A DNA stretch of 64,000 nucleotides from Sphingobacterium sp. BN32 (GCF_030503615.1 NZ_CP129963.1:682001-746000), one strand, 5' to 3'. Positions 52,995-62,069 are shown, counted from the stretch's first letter. The notes: generated from the letters alone by a model not told the origin. Numbers and translations: made by a program.

Positions 52995-54437
52995 TTATTT
53001 CATCAAATGTTTCAATTGAACAACTTCTTTTTCTTCCAGATATCTCCAGCGACCACGCGGAAGATCCTTTTTCGTTAAGTTCGCATAAACGACACGGTCC
53101 AATTTTACAACCTCGTATCCTAATGATTCAAAGATACGACGTACGATTCTGTTCTTACCGCTATGGATCTGAATACCGATCTCACGTTTCGAAGCTCCTA
53201 CAACGAAGCTAAGATCGTCTGGTTTGATAAATCCATCCTCCAATTCGATACCGAACTGGATCTTATTGAAATCTCCTTGTGTTAAGTTTTTGCTTAACTC
53301 AACTTGGTATATTTTACTGATGTTATTTCTAGGGTGTGAAAGTTTTTCCGCCAGGTTGCCATCGTTAGTCAGTAACAATAGGCCTGTCGTATTTCTATCT
53401 AAACGTCCAACCGGATAGATACGCTCTTTGGTCGCTTTGGACACTAAGTGCATGACCGTTTTACGTTCTTGAGGATCGTCGGTAGTCGTGATGTAGTCTT
53501 TTGGCTTGTTTAAAAGCACATAAACCATTTTCTCACGTTTCAAACGCTCATCATTATATCTGATTTCGTCTTTTGCCGGGTCAACTTTTGAGCCTAATTC
53601 AGTAACGACTTCACCATTCACGCTAATTACTCCCGCTTCAATCAACTCGTCAGCTTTACGACGAGAACAGATTCCTGAGTTCGCGATGTAACGGTTCAAA
53701 CGGATTAGTCCGTCGTCGTTAGCATCTGCCTGGAACTTTCTGTCAGGAGAAGCAGATCTTCTTGCTCTTCCATCGTTACGATCATCTCTGCGGTCGTCTC
53801 TACGATCGCGAGAGTCTCTATTCTGATCGCCATCTTCGAATCGTCTCGAAGGGCGTCTGTCGCCGTAGCCTTTATCGTCGCTGCCAAAACGAGGTTTCCC
53901 GAATTTACGGTCGCCCGACGGTTTGCTGAACTTGCCATCGCGAGATGGTCTGTCAAATTTATTATCTCTAGACGATCTGTCGAACTTATTGTCTCTAGCT
54001 GGTCTATCGAACTTATTGTCTCTCGACGGTCTATCGAAGTTTCCTTCTCTACTTGGACGGTCGTATTTGTTATCGCGAGCAGGTCTGTCGAAGTTTCCCT
54101 CTCTGCTTGGACGGTCATATCTGTTGTCGCGAGAAGAACGGTCGAAATTGCCATCTCTGCTCGGACGGTCGAATTTATTATCTCTGTTCGGTCTTTCGAA
54201 TTTGTTGTCTCTATTCGAGCGGTCGAATTTATCATCGCGATTTCCTTTTTCGAATTTATTGTCGCGTGATCCTGATTTGTCGAATTTGTTGAATTTGCGG
54301 TCTTGGTCTGGTCTACCAGATTTAGAATCTTTTGAGGAGTTAAAAGATGATCTTTTATCCCCGCGGAAGCTATCTGAGTTGCTTCTTGGTTTTTTGGAGT
54401 TGTCCTCTCGACTGTTCCTGTTGCTACTGAATGGCAT
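52995..54437 (-). CDS. RluB-type rRNA pseudouridine synthase with long repetitive N-terminal tail
   Basis: A 480-residue protein started at ATG 54437. The carboxy-terminal 240 residues are an RsuA/RluB-family synthase: an S4 RNA-binding domain (LIRLNRYIANSGICSRRKAD) and the catalytic segment GRLDRNTTGLLLLTNDG with the active-site Asp. RluB modifies 23S rRNA near the peptidyl-transferase centre. The first 225 residues are disordered and built from 9-residue repeats of type FDRPSRDNK (about 13 in tandem), followed by an Arg/Asp-rich stretch (RDRRDDRRDDRNDGRARR). The tail is nearly all Arg, Asp, Asn, Lys, Phe, Ser and Pro, an RNA-binding-like composition. A long antisense ORF over the repeats is a shadow. 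Confidence 0.9.
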   Translation of the reverse strand: MPFSSNRNSREDNSKKPRSNSDSFRGDKRSSFNSSKDSKSGRPDQDRKFNKFDKSGSRDNKFEKGNRDDKFDRSNRDNKFERPNRDNKFDRPSRDGNFDRSSRDNRYDRPSREGNFDRPARDNKYDRPSREGNFDRPSRDNKFDRPARDNKFDRSSRDNKFDRPSRDGKFSKPSGDRKFGKPRFGSDDKGYGDRRPSRRFEDGDQNRDSRDRRDDRRDDRNDGRARRSASPDRKFQADANDDGLIRLNRYIANSGICSRRKADELIEAGVISVNGEVVTELGSKVDPAKDEIRYNDERLKREKMVYVLLNKPKDYITTTDDPQERKTVMHLVSKATKERIYPVGRLDRNTTGLLLLTNDGNLAEKLSHPRNNISKIYQVELSKNLTQGDFNKIQFGIELEDGFIKPDDLSFVVGASKREIGIQIHSGKNRIVRRIFESLGYEVVKLDRVVYANLTKKDLPRGRWRYLEEKEVVQLKHLMK

Positions 54438-54458
54438 AATTTTAAAAAAATTGAGCCA

Positions 54459-54466
54459 CAAAGATA
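54459..54466 (-). promoter_or_regulatory. TATCTTTG -7 element of the pseudouridine synthase gene
   Basis: TANNTTTG match on the minus strand 21 bases before ATG 54437; no TTG at the expected -33. Confidence 0.55.
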
Positions 54467-54709
54467 GCTATTTTTTTAATACCGTCGAAGTATTATATTC
54501 ATTGCCCTGTGAATGTTAGATTGAAACGACATTTCAGGCATTGACAACCTTATAAGATACGGAATTATCGCTAATAAAAATAATTTATAATCCAAATTTT
54601 TCGAAAAATGTTACAATTTATTAATATACAATAAATATGCTTTAAGTTGTCTAAACAATGATTTTTGAGCGTTTTAACTTTTCTTAACTTGTTATGAGAT
54701 TGTAACTAT
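54467..54709. other. AT-rich divergent intergenic region
   Basis: About 240 bases with no ORF or repeat family of this window; nothing further recognised. Confidence 0.4.
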
Positions 54710-54741
54710 TTGGTGCATAGTGCTCTTTTGCCTTATCTTTG
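54710..54741 (+). promoter_or_regulatory. Promoter of the lytic transglycosylase gene
   Basis: TTG at 54710-54712, 21 bases, TATCTTTG at 54734-54741; leader of about 67 bases to ATG 54813. Confidence 0.7.
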
Positions 54742-54812
54742 AGGCTGTTTTTTTAACCAAGCTATTTTTTGATCGATTTAATATCGTGGATAGGGTAGCA
54801 GTAAGGGAATAA

Positions 54813-55550
54813 ATGATAAAAAAAAGAGTATTATGTAGTAGTGTTCTTTTGACGGTGATGTTGCTGTCGAAATTATACTCAAACCCCCAACCAGAATCCA
54901 TGACTGATCCTTTCAGAAAGGCACTAGATCAGTCTTTGATGTCCCAGGCCGCTGCGGCAAAGGACTTATCAGAAAAGAATTCTAAGGATGATTTTTATAG
55001 CCAAATCTCCTTTGCAAACGAAACTATCCCTCATGAGGAAAGCTTTTTCAGAAAAAGAATAGACAAATATCTCAGTAAATTTGCCTACCTCAAAAAGCCC
55101 TCAAATCAAATTCACAAAAAGGCGGATAAATTGCTCCCACGCATCGCAAAAATCCTTAAAAGCTACGGCATACCCGAAGACTTCAAGTATATTGCTGTTG
55201 TTGAGAGCAGCTTAAGTCCATCTACAACCTCGCATAAAGGTGCTGGTGGTTACTGGCAGTTTATGCCTGCGACGGCAAGACTTTACGGATTGCGTGTAGA
55301 TGCTAACGTCGATGAGCGTCTTGACCTCGTTAAATCAACGCACGCTGCTGCCAAATATCTGAAATCTCTACATGCGGAATTCGGAGATTGGACATTGGCT
55401 GCTGCTGCTTATAACGTTGGAGGAGGTAGTCTTCGCGCTTCACTTAGAAGACAAAAGAAAGATAATTACTACGAGCTGAAGCTGAATGCTGAAACAGCAG
55501 CGTATATTTATAAAATCATCTCGATGAAGACTATTCTAGAGAATAGTTAG
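54813..55550 (+). CDS. Lytic murein transglycosylase, SLT/MltD-type catalytic domain
   Basis: A 245-residue exported protein. The amino terminus (MIKKRVLCSSVLLTVMLLSK) is a signal peptide. The SLT domain (about 115-240) has the catalytic Glu in IAVVESSLSPSTTSHKGAGG, then WQFMPATARLYGL and AAAYNVGGGSLR, matching family 1 transglycosylases that cleave peptidoglycan to anhydro-MurNAc. It resembles the catalytic part of MltD but lacks LysM repeats, so it is shorter than typical MltD. It has its own promoter and terminator. Confidence 0.9.
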   Translation: MIKKRVLCSSVLLTVMLLSKLYSNPQPESMTDPFRKALDQSLMSQAAAAKDLSEKNSKDDFYSQISFANETIPHEESFFRKRIDKYLSKFAYLKKPSNQIHKKADKLLPRIAKILKSYGIPEDFKYIAVVESSLSPSTTSHKGAGGYWQFMPATARLYGLRVDANVDERLDLVKSTHAAAKYLKSLHAEFGDWTLAAAAYNVGGGSLRASLRRQKKDNYYELKLNAETAAYIYKIISMKTILENS

Positions 55551-55583
55551 TGAGGGATATATAATACAAGATCATATTATGCC

Positions 55584-55614
55584 AAGAAGCTGTCCAGTTC
55601 GGACAGCTTCTTTT
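55584..55614 (+). terminator. Terminator of the transglycosylase gene
   Basis: AAGAAGCTGTCC/GGACAGCTTCTT stem with an AGTTC-type loop and TTTT tail. Confidence 0.88.
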
Positions 55615-55675
55615 GGTTTACAAATATCTGTTTGATTCCTTCTTCAACAACGCAACTAGACTCGAACAGTACTTA

Positions 55676-55770
55676 ACCCTTTCAAAGCCCTTTCAGAACC
55701 AATGCATACCCCAATCATACCCGTTCCAGATGGGCTTTGATATGGGTTTGATTAGGGTTTGAATAGGTTG
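55676..55770. repeat. AACCCAAT/GGGTTTGATT inverted repeat (family C)
   Basis: CCTTTCAAAGCCCTTTCAGA, then ACCCCAATCATACCC-type units, then the inverse GGGCTTTGATATGGGTTTGA and TTAGGGTTTG. Similar in unit and layout to 44817-44888. Confidence 0.65.
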
Positions 55771-56059
55771 TCATTTATCTTAGATTGCTCACTGCCTCAA
55801 CCTGCTTATATACTCTTCTTTGATGGTCAGTTTTGCTTCGCTCGCTCCGGTTTACAGCAAGATAAACCATTGGGCCTAATATATCTTCTATTGCTTAACA
55901 TTTTAATAACCTTTCACAAAAACATATCTTAAATTTCTTTGTTACATTCGTTAAAAATGAGACACTTGTCTCATGTGCTACCCAATTGAAAAATATAGAG
56001 TAACGACATAAATGGCGAACTAATGTTCCATTTCTTTCATGATTTTATGGCTGCAGGAC
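55771..56059. other. Region upstream of the cbb3 operator, nothing recognised
   Basis: About 290 AT-rich bases without gene or repeat resemblance. A short ATGAGACACTTGTCTCAT palindrome at about 55957-55974 may be incidental. Confidence 0.4.
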
Positions 56060-56083
56060 AAAATGTGATGTATATCACATTTT
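56060..56083. promoter_or_regulatory. Crp/Fnr-type operator of the cbb3 operon
   Basis: A 24-bp dyad with 11 of 12 pairs matched; core TGTGATGTATATCACA flanked by AAAA and TTTT runs. Its centre (56071.5) is 52.5 bp before the TACCTTTG element, against 51.5 bp for the equivalent operator at 33752. This suggests one shared activator. Confidence 0.85.
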
Positions 56084-56123
56084 AGTGCTTCGGTTTATCA
56101 TTAGAATGTCATGTAGTTACCGG

Positions 56124-56131
56124 TACCTTTG
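56124..56131 (+). promoter_or_regulatory. TACCTTTG -7 element of the cbb3 operon
   Basis: Identical octamer to the hemN-operon promoter; 28 bases before ATG 56160. No TTG at -33, consistent with activator dependence. Confidence 0.72.
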
Positions 56132-56159
56132 AATCAGGTTAACTTAATTTAATAGAATA

Positions 56160-58307
56160 ATGCAGGTAGAGCAATTTAATTATGACAACAAGATTGTCAG
56201 AGATTTTGGAATCGCAACTGTAACATGGGGAATCATCGGAATGACGGTGGGTCTATTAATAGCCTTACAGCTAATATGGCCCGAACTGAATTTCGGTACC
56301 CAATTTACTACATTCGGTCGTATCCGACCTTTGCACACCAATGCCGTAATTTTTGCCTTTGTTGGTAATGCCATCTTTATGGGGGCTTACTACTCAATGC
56401 AGCGGGTATTGAAAGCAAGGATGTTCAGCGATGTACTCAGTAAGATCCACTTTTGGGGTTGGCAATTAATCATTGTAGCCGCAGCGATTACGCTTCCATT
56501 AGGTATCACTTCTTCGCACGAGTATGCGGAATTGGAGTTACCGATCGATATCGCGATCGCCGTAATTTGGGTCGTTTTCGGAATCAATATGTTTGGTACT
56601 ATTATCAAACGTAGAGAGCGTCACATGTATGTGGCTATTTGGTTTTATATCGCAACCTTCGTAACTGTTGCTGTGTTGCACATTGTTAACGCAATTCAGA
56701 TTCCTGTAAGTTTCTGGAAAAGTTACTATGTGTATTCAGGAGTTCAAGATGCTTTAGTACAATGGTGGTATGGACACAACGCTGTAGCGTTCTTCCTAAC
56801 TACTCCTTTCTTAGGAATGATGTATTACTTCTTACCTAAGATGGCTAATCGTCCTGTTTATTCCTATAAATTAAGTATTCTACACTTCTGGTCCTTAATT
56901 TTCATCTACATTTGGGCCGGACCGCACCACTTATTATATACTTCATTACCAAGCTGGGTTCAGTCATTAGGAGTTGTATTCTCTATCATGTTGATCGCAC
57001 CAAGTTGGGGAGGTATGATCAACGGTCTATTGACTTTGCGCGGTGCTTGGGATAAAGTACGTACAGAACCGATGTTGAAATTCATGGTCGTAGCATTAAC
57101 ATGTTACGGTATGGCTACATTGGAAGGACCATTATTATCATTAAAACAAGTAAACGCCATTGCCCACTTTACGGACTGGATTCCAGCACACGTACATATT
57201 GGAGCATTAGGATGGAACGGTTTCATGACTTTCGCAATCCTTTATTGGTTGTTCCCTAGAATTTATAGAACAAATCTATACTCTAAGAAATTAGCAAATA
57301 CGCACTTCTGGATCGGTACATTAGGTATCTTGTTCTACGCAATCCCTATGTATTGGGCTGCTGTGGTGCAAGGTTTAATGTGGAAAGACTTTACTCCAGA
57401 AGGTGTATTGAAATACCCTAACTTCTTAGCTACTACATTAGAGATCTTACCTATGCACATGATGCGTGCAGCAGGTGGAGCCTTGTATTTGGCAGGTGTG
57501 GTATTGATGACCTACAACTTAATCAAAACTGTAAAACAAGGTAAACTTGTGGCTAACGAAGCTGCTGAAGCTCCAGCATTAGAGCCGGTGCATAAATCAG
57601 AACGCTCAGCACACCGTCGTTTAGAACGTAAGCCTATCCTTTTCTTAGTGATGGCGTTGATCGCGATCTTAATCGGTGGTATCGTCGAGATGATTCCAAC
57701 GTTTACAGTAAGTAGCAACGTGCCTAAAATAAGCTCGGTAAAACCATATACCGCATTAGAATTGCAAGGTCGCGACTTATATATTCGCGAGGGTTGTGTG
57801 AACTGTCACTCGCAAACTATTCGTCCATTCCGTTCAGAAACTGCTCGTTACGGTGAGTACAGTAAAGCGGGTGAGTTCGTTTATGACCGTCCATTCTTAT
57901 GGGGATCAAAACGTACAGGACCAGATTTGCACCGTATCGGTGGTAAATATCCTCACAAATGGCACTATGACCACATGTTAGATCCAACAATCACTTCACC
58001 AGGTAGTATTATGCCTCAATATCCATGGTTAATCAGCCAAGATATCGAAACGAAATACTTAACTGGAAAGATGAAGGTGATGCGTAATCTAGGCGTTCCA
58101 TACACGGATGCAGAGATCAATAACGCAGTTGCAGATGCTGAAAAACAAGCACTAGAGATTGTGAAAGATCTAGCTGCCAACCAAGTGGAAGTAGCACCGA
58201 ATAAAGAGATCGTTGCGATGATTGCTTACTTACAGCGCCTAGGTACTGATATTAAATCTGCACCAAAAGCTGAAAACGAAGCTGCAGCGATAGATAACAA
58301 TAACTAA
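56160..58307 (+). CDS. ccoNO: cbb3-type cytochrome c oxidase, fused subunits I and II (CcoN-CcoO)
   Basis: A 715-residue fusion. Residues 1-470 are CcoN with about twelve helices and haem/copper ligands visible in RPLHTNAVIF, WWYGHNAVAFFLT, the HH of AGPHHLLYT and HVHIGALGWNG. A linker (about 470-500) leads to a helix (ILFLVMALIAILIGGIVEMI) and a CcoO-type domain with the haem c site GCVNCHS (CXXCH), then RPFRSETARYGEYSKAGEFV and GPDLHRIGGKYPHKWH. Fusion of the two subunits is usual in Bacteroidota. The enzyme reduces oxygen with high affinity and pumps protons. First gene of an operon ccoNO-Q-P-G-H-tauE-like. Confidence 0.96.
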   Translation: MQVEQFNYDNKIVRDFGIATVTWGIIGMTVGLLIALQLIWPELNFGTQFTTFGRIRPLHTNAVIFAFVGNAIFMGAYYSMQRVLKARMFSDVLSKIHFWGWQLIIVAAAITLPLGITSSHEYAELELPIDIAIAVIWVVFGINMFGTIIKRRERHMYVAIWFYIATFVTVAVLHIVNAIQIPVSFWKSYYVYSGVQDALVQWWYGHNAVAFFLTTPFLGMMYYFLPKMANRPVYSYKLSILHFWSLIFIYIWAGPHHLLYTSLPSWVQSLGVVFSIMLIAPSWGGMINGLLTLRGAWDKVRTEPMLKFMVVALTCYGMATLEGPLLSLKQVNAIAHFTDWIPAHVHIGALGWNGFMTFAILYWLFPRIYRTNLYSKKLANTHFWIGTLGILFYAIPMYWAAVVQGLMWKDFTPEGVLKYPNFLATTLEILPMHMMRAAGGALYLAGVVLMTYNLIKTVKQGKLVANEAAEAPALEPVHKSERSAHRRLERKPILFLVMALIAILIGGIVEMIPTFTVSSNVPKISSVKPYTALELQGRDLYIREGCVNCHSQTIRPFRSETARYGEYSKAGEFVYDRPFLWGSKRTGPDLHRIGGKYPHKWHYDHMLDPTITSPGSIMPQYPWLISQDIETKYLTGKMKVMRNLGVPYTDAEINNAVADAEKQALEIVKDLAANQVEVAPNKEIVAMIAYLQRLGTDIKSAPKAENEAAAIDNNN

Positions 58308-58332
58308 TAGCTAACATAGAAAAAGAAAGATT

Positions 58333-58518
58333 ATGTTTAAGCAGATAACAAATTTACATGGAGACGAGATTTACTTGATCGTCTCCCTATGTATCTTCCT
58401 TGGCTTTTTTATCCTCGTAACTATCATGTTGTTCGCCATGAAGAAAAACTTTGTCGACTACATGAAGGGATTGCCGTTGGAGGATACTGAGCGCGAATTA
58501 GATAAATTACCCGAATAG
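58333..58518 (+). CDS. ccoQ: cbb3 oxidase subunit CcoQ
   Basis: A 61-residue protein with one membrane helix (IYLIVSLCIFLGFFILVTIM) and a short charged cytoplasmic tail (KKNFVDYMKGLPLEDTERE). Position between the CcoNO and CcoP genes plus this layout identify CcoQ, which stabilises the complex. Confidence 0.85.
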   Translation: MFKQITNLHGDEIYLIVSLCIFLGFFILVTIMLFAMKKNFVDYMKGLPLEDTERELDKLPE

Positions 58519-58527
58519 ACAAGACCT

Positions 58528-59448
58528 ATGATTTCTATGATATTACAAGATACTGTTGCTACAGAAGTTGCAGCAGCAGCACCACAAACATTTGGAACGG
58601 GAAATTTATATAATGATATTTTCTATATCGTCGTGTTCCTCGTACTGATTGCGGTTCTATTCGCAGCCATTACGATCAACAAGGCCCTGCGCACGATGTT
58701 GAAAGTGACGATGCCAGATGTTGTACAAGAAGAAGCTCGTTTAAAAGCCGAGCGAAAAGCTTCAAGTCAATCCGCTTGGGCTAGAAGATGGAATACCTTT
58801 ATAGGTTTAAAACCTATTGAGCAAGAGGAGTCATTGAAAATTGAAGACCATGAATATGATGGTATTGCCGAACTAAATAACCCTATTCCACTATGGTTTA
58901 ATGCTTTATTCTACTCCACCGTAGTATTTGCGGTAGTCTACATTTTGATTTACCACGTATTCGGAGGATTGAACCAGGATCAGGAGTACGAACGTGAGAT
59001 GGCACAAGCAGAAATCGAGAAAGCAGAGTTTCTATCCAAATCGGCGAATGCATTTGACGAGAATACCGTGGAGATTGATGCGACCGGTACGTTAGCCGCG
59101 AACGGTAAGGCGATTTTTGCAGCAAACTGTCAGGCTTGTCACGGACAGGCAGGTGAAGGGACCATTGGTCCGAACTTAACCGATAGATTCTGGCTGCACG
59201 GCGGTGAGATTAAGGATATCTTTAAAACTGTAAAATACGGTGTGCCAGATAAAGGGATGGTTCCTTGGGAACAAACATTAACTCCAGCTCAGATTGCTGA
59301 GGTAAGTAACTACATCGTCACATTGCGTGATACCAAGCCTGCAAATCCAAAAGCAGCGGAAGGTGTTGAGGTAGCAAGTTACCAAGCAGAAGGTGGAGCA
59401 GCTGAACCTGCAGCCGCTACAGATAGCACTGCAACAGCAACAAATTAA
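58528..59448 (+). CDS. ccoP: cbb3 oxidase subunit III (CcoP), mono-haem
   Basis: A 306-residue cytochrome c subunit with two membrane helices (about 30-50 and 125-145), an N-terminal CcoP_N-type segment (NNPIPLWFNALFYSTVVFAV) and one cytochrome c domain with ANCQACHG (CXXCH) and a Met ligand probably in PDKGMVPWE. Classical CcoP has two CXXCH motifs; only one is visible here. The carboxy terminus is a low-complexity Ala/Thr-rich tail. Start ATG 58528 or the ATG three codons later; both lie 10-20 bases after ccoQ. Confidence 0.93.
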   Translation: MISMILQDTVATEVAAAAPQTFGTGNLYNDIFYIVVFLVLIAVLFAAITINKALRTMLKVTMPDVVQEEARLKAERKASSQSAWARRWNTFIGLKPIEQEESLKIEDHEYDGIAELNNPIPLWFNALFYSTVVFAVVYILIYHVFGGLNQDQEYEREMAQAEIEKAEFLSKSANAFDENTVEIDATGTLAANGKAIFAANCQACHGQAGEGTIGPNLTDRFWLHGGEIKDIFKTVKYGVPDKGMVPWEQTLTPAQIAEVSNYIVTLRDTKPANPKAAEGVEVASYQAEGGAAEPAAATDSTATATN

Positions 59449-59466
59449 ATTAAATAAAACAATACC

Positions 59467-60864
59467 ATGGAAGTAGCAGCAAAGGGAAATGAGAATACTA
59501 ACCAACCAGAAAAATCTAAAAGAAAGTGGGTTTATGCGAAAAAGCCTGCCGGAAAGCTTTATAATTATCGACAGGTTGTTGGTTACTCTTTGCTGCTCTT
59601 TCTTTTTGCGGCACCATTTATCAAGATAGATGGCAACCCGTTCTTGATGTTTAACATTATTGAACGTAAATTCTCCATCTTTGGCAATATATTCTTGCCG
59701 CAGGATATGCACATTTTCCTATTCGGGATGCTGATCATTATGGTCTGCATTGTGCTATTCACTGCTGTTTACGGTCGTGTTTGGTGTGGTTGGACATGTC
59801 CGCAGACGATCTTTATGGAACTCATCTTCCGGAAGATCGAATACTTTATCGAAGGCGATTGGAATCAGCAGAAGAAAAGAGATCAAGGTCCGGACACGGA
59901 TGCAAAAGCATGGCGTAAAATTCTGAAACATGCTGTCTTTATAGCCATCTCCTTTCTTATCGCGAACCTATTCCTGGCTTACATCATCGGAGTAGACGCG
60001 CTGTTTAAGATCATCACTGATCCTATTGATCAACATATCGCTGGTTTTATCTCCATTTGGGCATTTACCTTTGTTTTCTACTTTGTGTTCGCTTATGTTC
60101 GCGAGATCGTGTGTACACGTATTTGTCCTTACGGACGTTTGCAAGGGGTTCTTTTGGATGAAAACTCCGTTACTGTAGCGTATAATGTAGCAAGAGGGGA
60201 GCCTAGAGGGAAGATACGTAAGAATAGTGATGTGGTTACCGGAGATTGTATCGATTGTAACCTATGTGTACATGTTTGTCCTACGGGTATAGACATACGT
60301 AAGGGGACACAGTTGGAATGTGTTTCATGTACGGCTTGTATCGATGCTTGTGACGCTGTTATGGATAAAATCCATAAGCCTAAACGCCTGATTGGTTTCT
60401 ACACACAGGCCGAAGCAGACGGGAAAGCAACGCTGCAGGATGGCAAAAAGAGGAATACGAGAGCCATTGTATATTCATGTATATTGCTCGTATTAATGGG
60501 TATCTTTACGGCGATGATCTTTAGTCGCACCGATGTCGACGGGCGGTTATTGAGAGCAAAGGGAAGCACCTATCAGTTCCGTGATGATGGAACAGTAACG
60601 AATCTATATTCTTTAGAATTGATCAATAAAACAACGAAAGATATTGATTATGAGCTTGTGAGCGAGGATAAGGATATAGAGATTCAAATTGTAAATCCTA
60701 TTTCGCATTTGCCGCGCGAGGGCAATGCCAAATTAAGCTTGTTCTTGATTGCAAAGAAAGCGAATATTAAGGAATACAAAACGAATATAAAATTGAATGT
60801 TGTGGCAGACGGTAAAGTGATTGAAACCATGAAGACAACCTTTATTGCGCCGCCAGGAAAATAA
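59467..60864 (+). CDS. ccoG: cbb3 oxidase accessory ferredoxin CcoG/FixG (RdxA)
   Basis: A 465-residue membrane protein with about five helices. Motifs: VWCGWTCPQTIFMELIFRKI, REIVCTRICPYGRLQG and two 4Fe-4S-type clusters in CIDCNLCVHVCPTG and CVSCTACIDACDAV. The carboxy-terminal domain (about 355-465) is an Ig-like FixG_C fold. CcoG reduces Cu(II) for oxidase assembly. Located 18 bases after ccoP. Confidence 0.95.
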   Translation: MEVAAKGNENTNQPEKSKRKWVYAKKPAGKLYNYRQVVGYSLLLFLFAAPFIKIDGNPFLMFNIIERKFSIFGNIFLPQDMHIFLFGMLIIMVCIVLFTAVYGRVWCGWTCPQTIFMELIFRKIEYFIEGDWNQQKKRDQGPDTDAKAWRKILKHAVFIAISFLIANLFLAYIIGVDALFKIITDPIDQHIAGFISIWAFTFVFYFVFAYVREIVCTRICPYGRLQGVLLDENSVTVAYNVARGEPRGKIRKNSDVVTGDCIDCNLCVHVCPTGIDIRKGTQLECVSCTACIDACDAVMDKIHKPKRLIGFYTQAEADGKATLQDGKKRNTRAIVYSCILLVLMGIFTAMIFSRTDVDGRLLRAKGSTYQFRDDGTVTNLYSLELINKTTKDIDYELVSEDKDIEIQIVNPISHLPREGNAKLSLFLIAKKANIKEYKTNIKLNVVADGKVIETMKTTFIAPPGK

Positions 60865-60950
60865 AATATGCATGTTTCCGATGGTCAAATCACAAGAATG
60901 AGAATCCTTGTTGACCATTGAAGACAAACACACACACTTACAAAAAAGGA

Positions 60951-61373
60951 ATGAACTGGGGATATAAAATAGTATTTGGATTGGGCGCCTTTGTGCTCTT
61001 CATCGTAGGTTTAGCCATTTACATGGTTTCTAACGATACAGATACGCTGGAAGATGATGATTATTACGAACGTAGCTTGAATTACGATGAAACTTATCGT
61101 AAGAAAGAGAACTTAAATCATAATCATGCAAAACCGACGATACGAATTAGTCAAGATACCATGTTGATCAAATTCATATCGGCGGATAATAAAGGACAGC
61201 TTCATTTTAAGCGTCCTGATGATAATAAGCTGGATGTTTCGCTTCCTTTCGCGACGCCTACTGACCAGTTCAAACTACCGCTTAGTACCTTTAAGAAAGG
61301 TAATTGGAATTTGGAAATCGATTGGAAAAGTGGTGCTGATAGCTATTTAGTCGATCAACACGTTTACTATTAG
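60951..61373 (+). CDS. ccoH: cbb3 oxidase assembly protein CcoH/FixH
   Basis: From ATG 60951 the protein has 140 residues: MNWGYKIVFGLGAFVLFIVG is an anchor helix, followed by DDDYYERSLNYDETYRKKEN, the FixH hallmark. Periplasmic remainder is beta-rich. A TTG start at 60918 adds a poly-Thr/His-rich stretch and is unlikely. CcoH is needed for assembly and stays with the complex. Confidence 0.9.
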   Translation: MNWGYKIVFGLGAFVLFIVGLAIYMVSNDTDTLEDDDYYERSLNYDETYRKKENLNHNHAKPTIRISQDTMLIKFISADNKGQLHFKRPDDNKLDVSLPFATPTDQFKLPLSTFKKGNWNLEIDWKSGADSYLVDQHVYY

Positions 61374-61376
61374 GAA

Positions 61377-62069
61377 ATGACTTACCATTATCTTGCATTC
61401 TTTATGGGCCTTTTGGGCAGTATCCACTGCGCAGTAATGTGCGGTCCGTTATTGATTGCAATTCAAGGAGGTCATCAAATTTCCTGGAAAACTACTTTTA
61501 ACAAGCTGATTTACCAATTAGGGCGCATCCTGACCTATGGCATGCTCGGTCTGATTTTAGGCTTATTGGGAAATGCTGCTGCAATACAGGGCTGGCAGCA
61601 AATCTTCAGTTTGGTTACAGGTGTGATTTTAACAGCATTGGGCTTGTTCTATATTTTTGGAAAGAGTTCAAAGCAATTAGCAAGCTTTCAAACCAAGGCA
61701 ATTCAGCCTTTCGCCAAGTTTATGGGAAAATGGTTGTACCGTCCGGGAGGCAGTTTTGTTGCTGGTGTGCTAAACGGTCTTTTGCCCTGCGGAATGGTGT
61801 ATATGGCTTTAGCATCTGCTGTTAATGCGAGTTCGCTAGAAAATAGTTTTCTGTTTATGGTTCTGTTCGGATTAGGAACTTTACCACTATTATTACTATT
61901 CTCCTTCGTGGGGAATTTCCCGAGAAAAATCTTTAAGAAGGGATTTACGACGGTCTTGCCAATACTTTTTATCCTGATGGGTGTTTGGTTTATTTTACGC
62001 GGTGCCAATCTGGATATTCCCTATCTTTCGCCCTTATTGCATGTCGATGGCGCAATGAATTGCGCTTAA
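61377..62069 (+). CDS. TauE/SafE-like (DsbD_2-type) membrane protein of the cbb3 operon
   Basis: A 230-residue protein with six helices, starting three bases after the ccoH stop. GSIHCAVMCGPLLIAIQGGH and NGLLPCGMVYMALASAV give the paired MCGP and LPCG cysteine motifs of the PF13386-type family linked to copper handling in cbb3 maturation. Function is by context; related proteins were proposed to affect copper export or delivery. Last gene of the operon; no clear terminator follows within 160 bases. Confidence 0.85.
   Translation: MTYHYLAFFMGLLGSIHCAVMCGPLLIAIQGGHQISWKTTFNKLIYQLGRILTYGMLGLILGLLGNAAAIQGWQQIFSLVTGVILTALGLFYIFGKSSKQLASFQTKAIQPFAKFMGKWLYRPGGSFVAGVLNGLLPCGMVYMALASAVNASSLENSFLFMVLFGLGTLPLLLLFSFVGNFPRKIFKKGFTTVLPILFILMGVWFILRGANLDIPYLSPLLHVDGAMNCA

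Noticed and set aside
53923..54519. 198-residue plus-strand ORF with Leu/Ser-rich repeats
   Set aside because: It is the antisense shadow of the 27-bp repeats of the pseudouridine synthase tail; the minus-strand frame has the family domains.
55957..55974. ATGAGACACTTGTCTCAT palindrome as an operator of ccoNO
   Set aside because: It lies about 200 bases upstream, has no second copy in the window and does not resemble the Crp/Fnr site; left as incidental.
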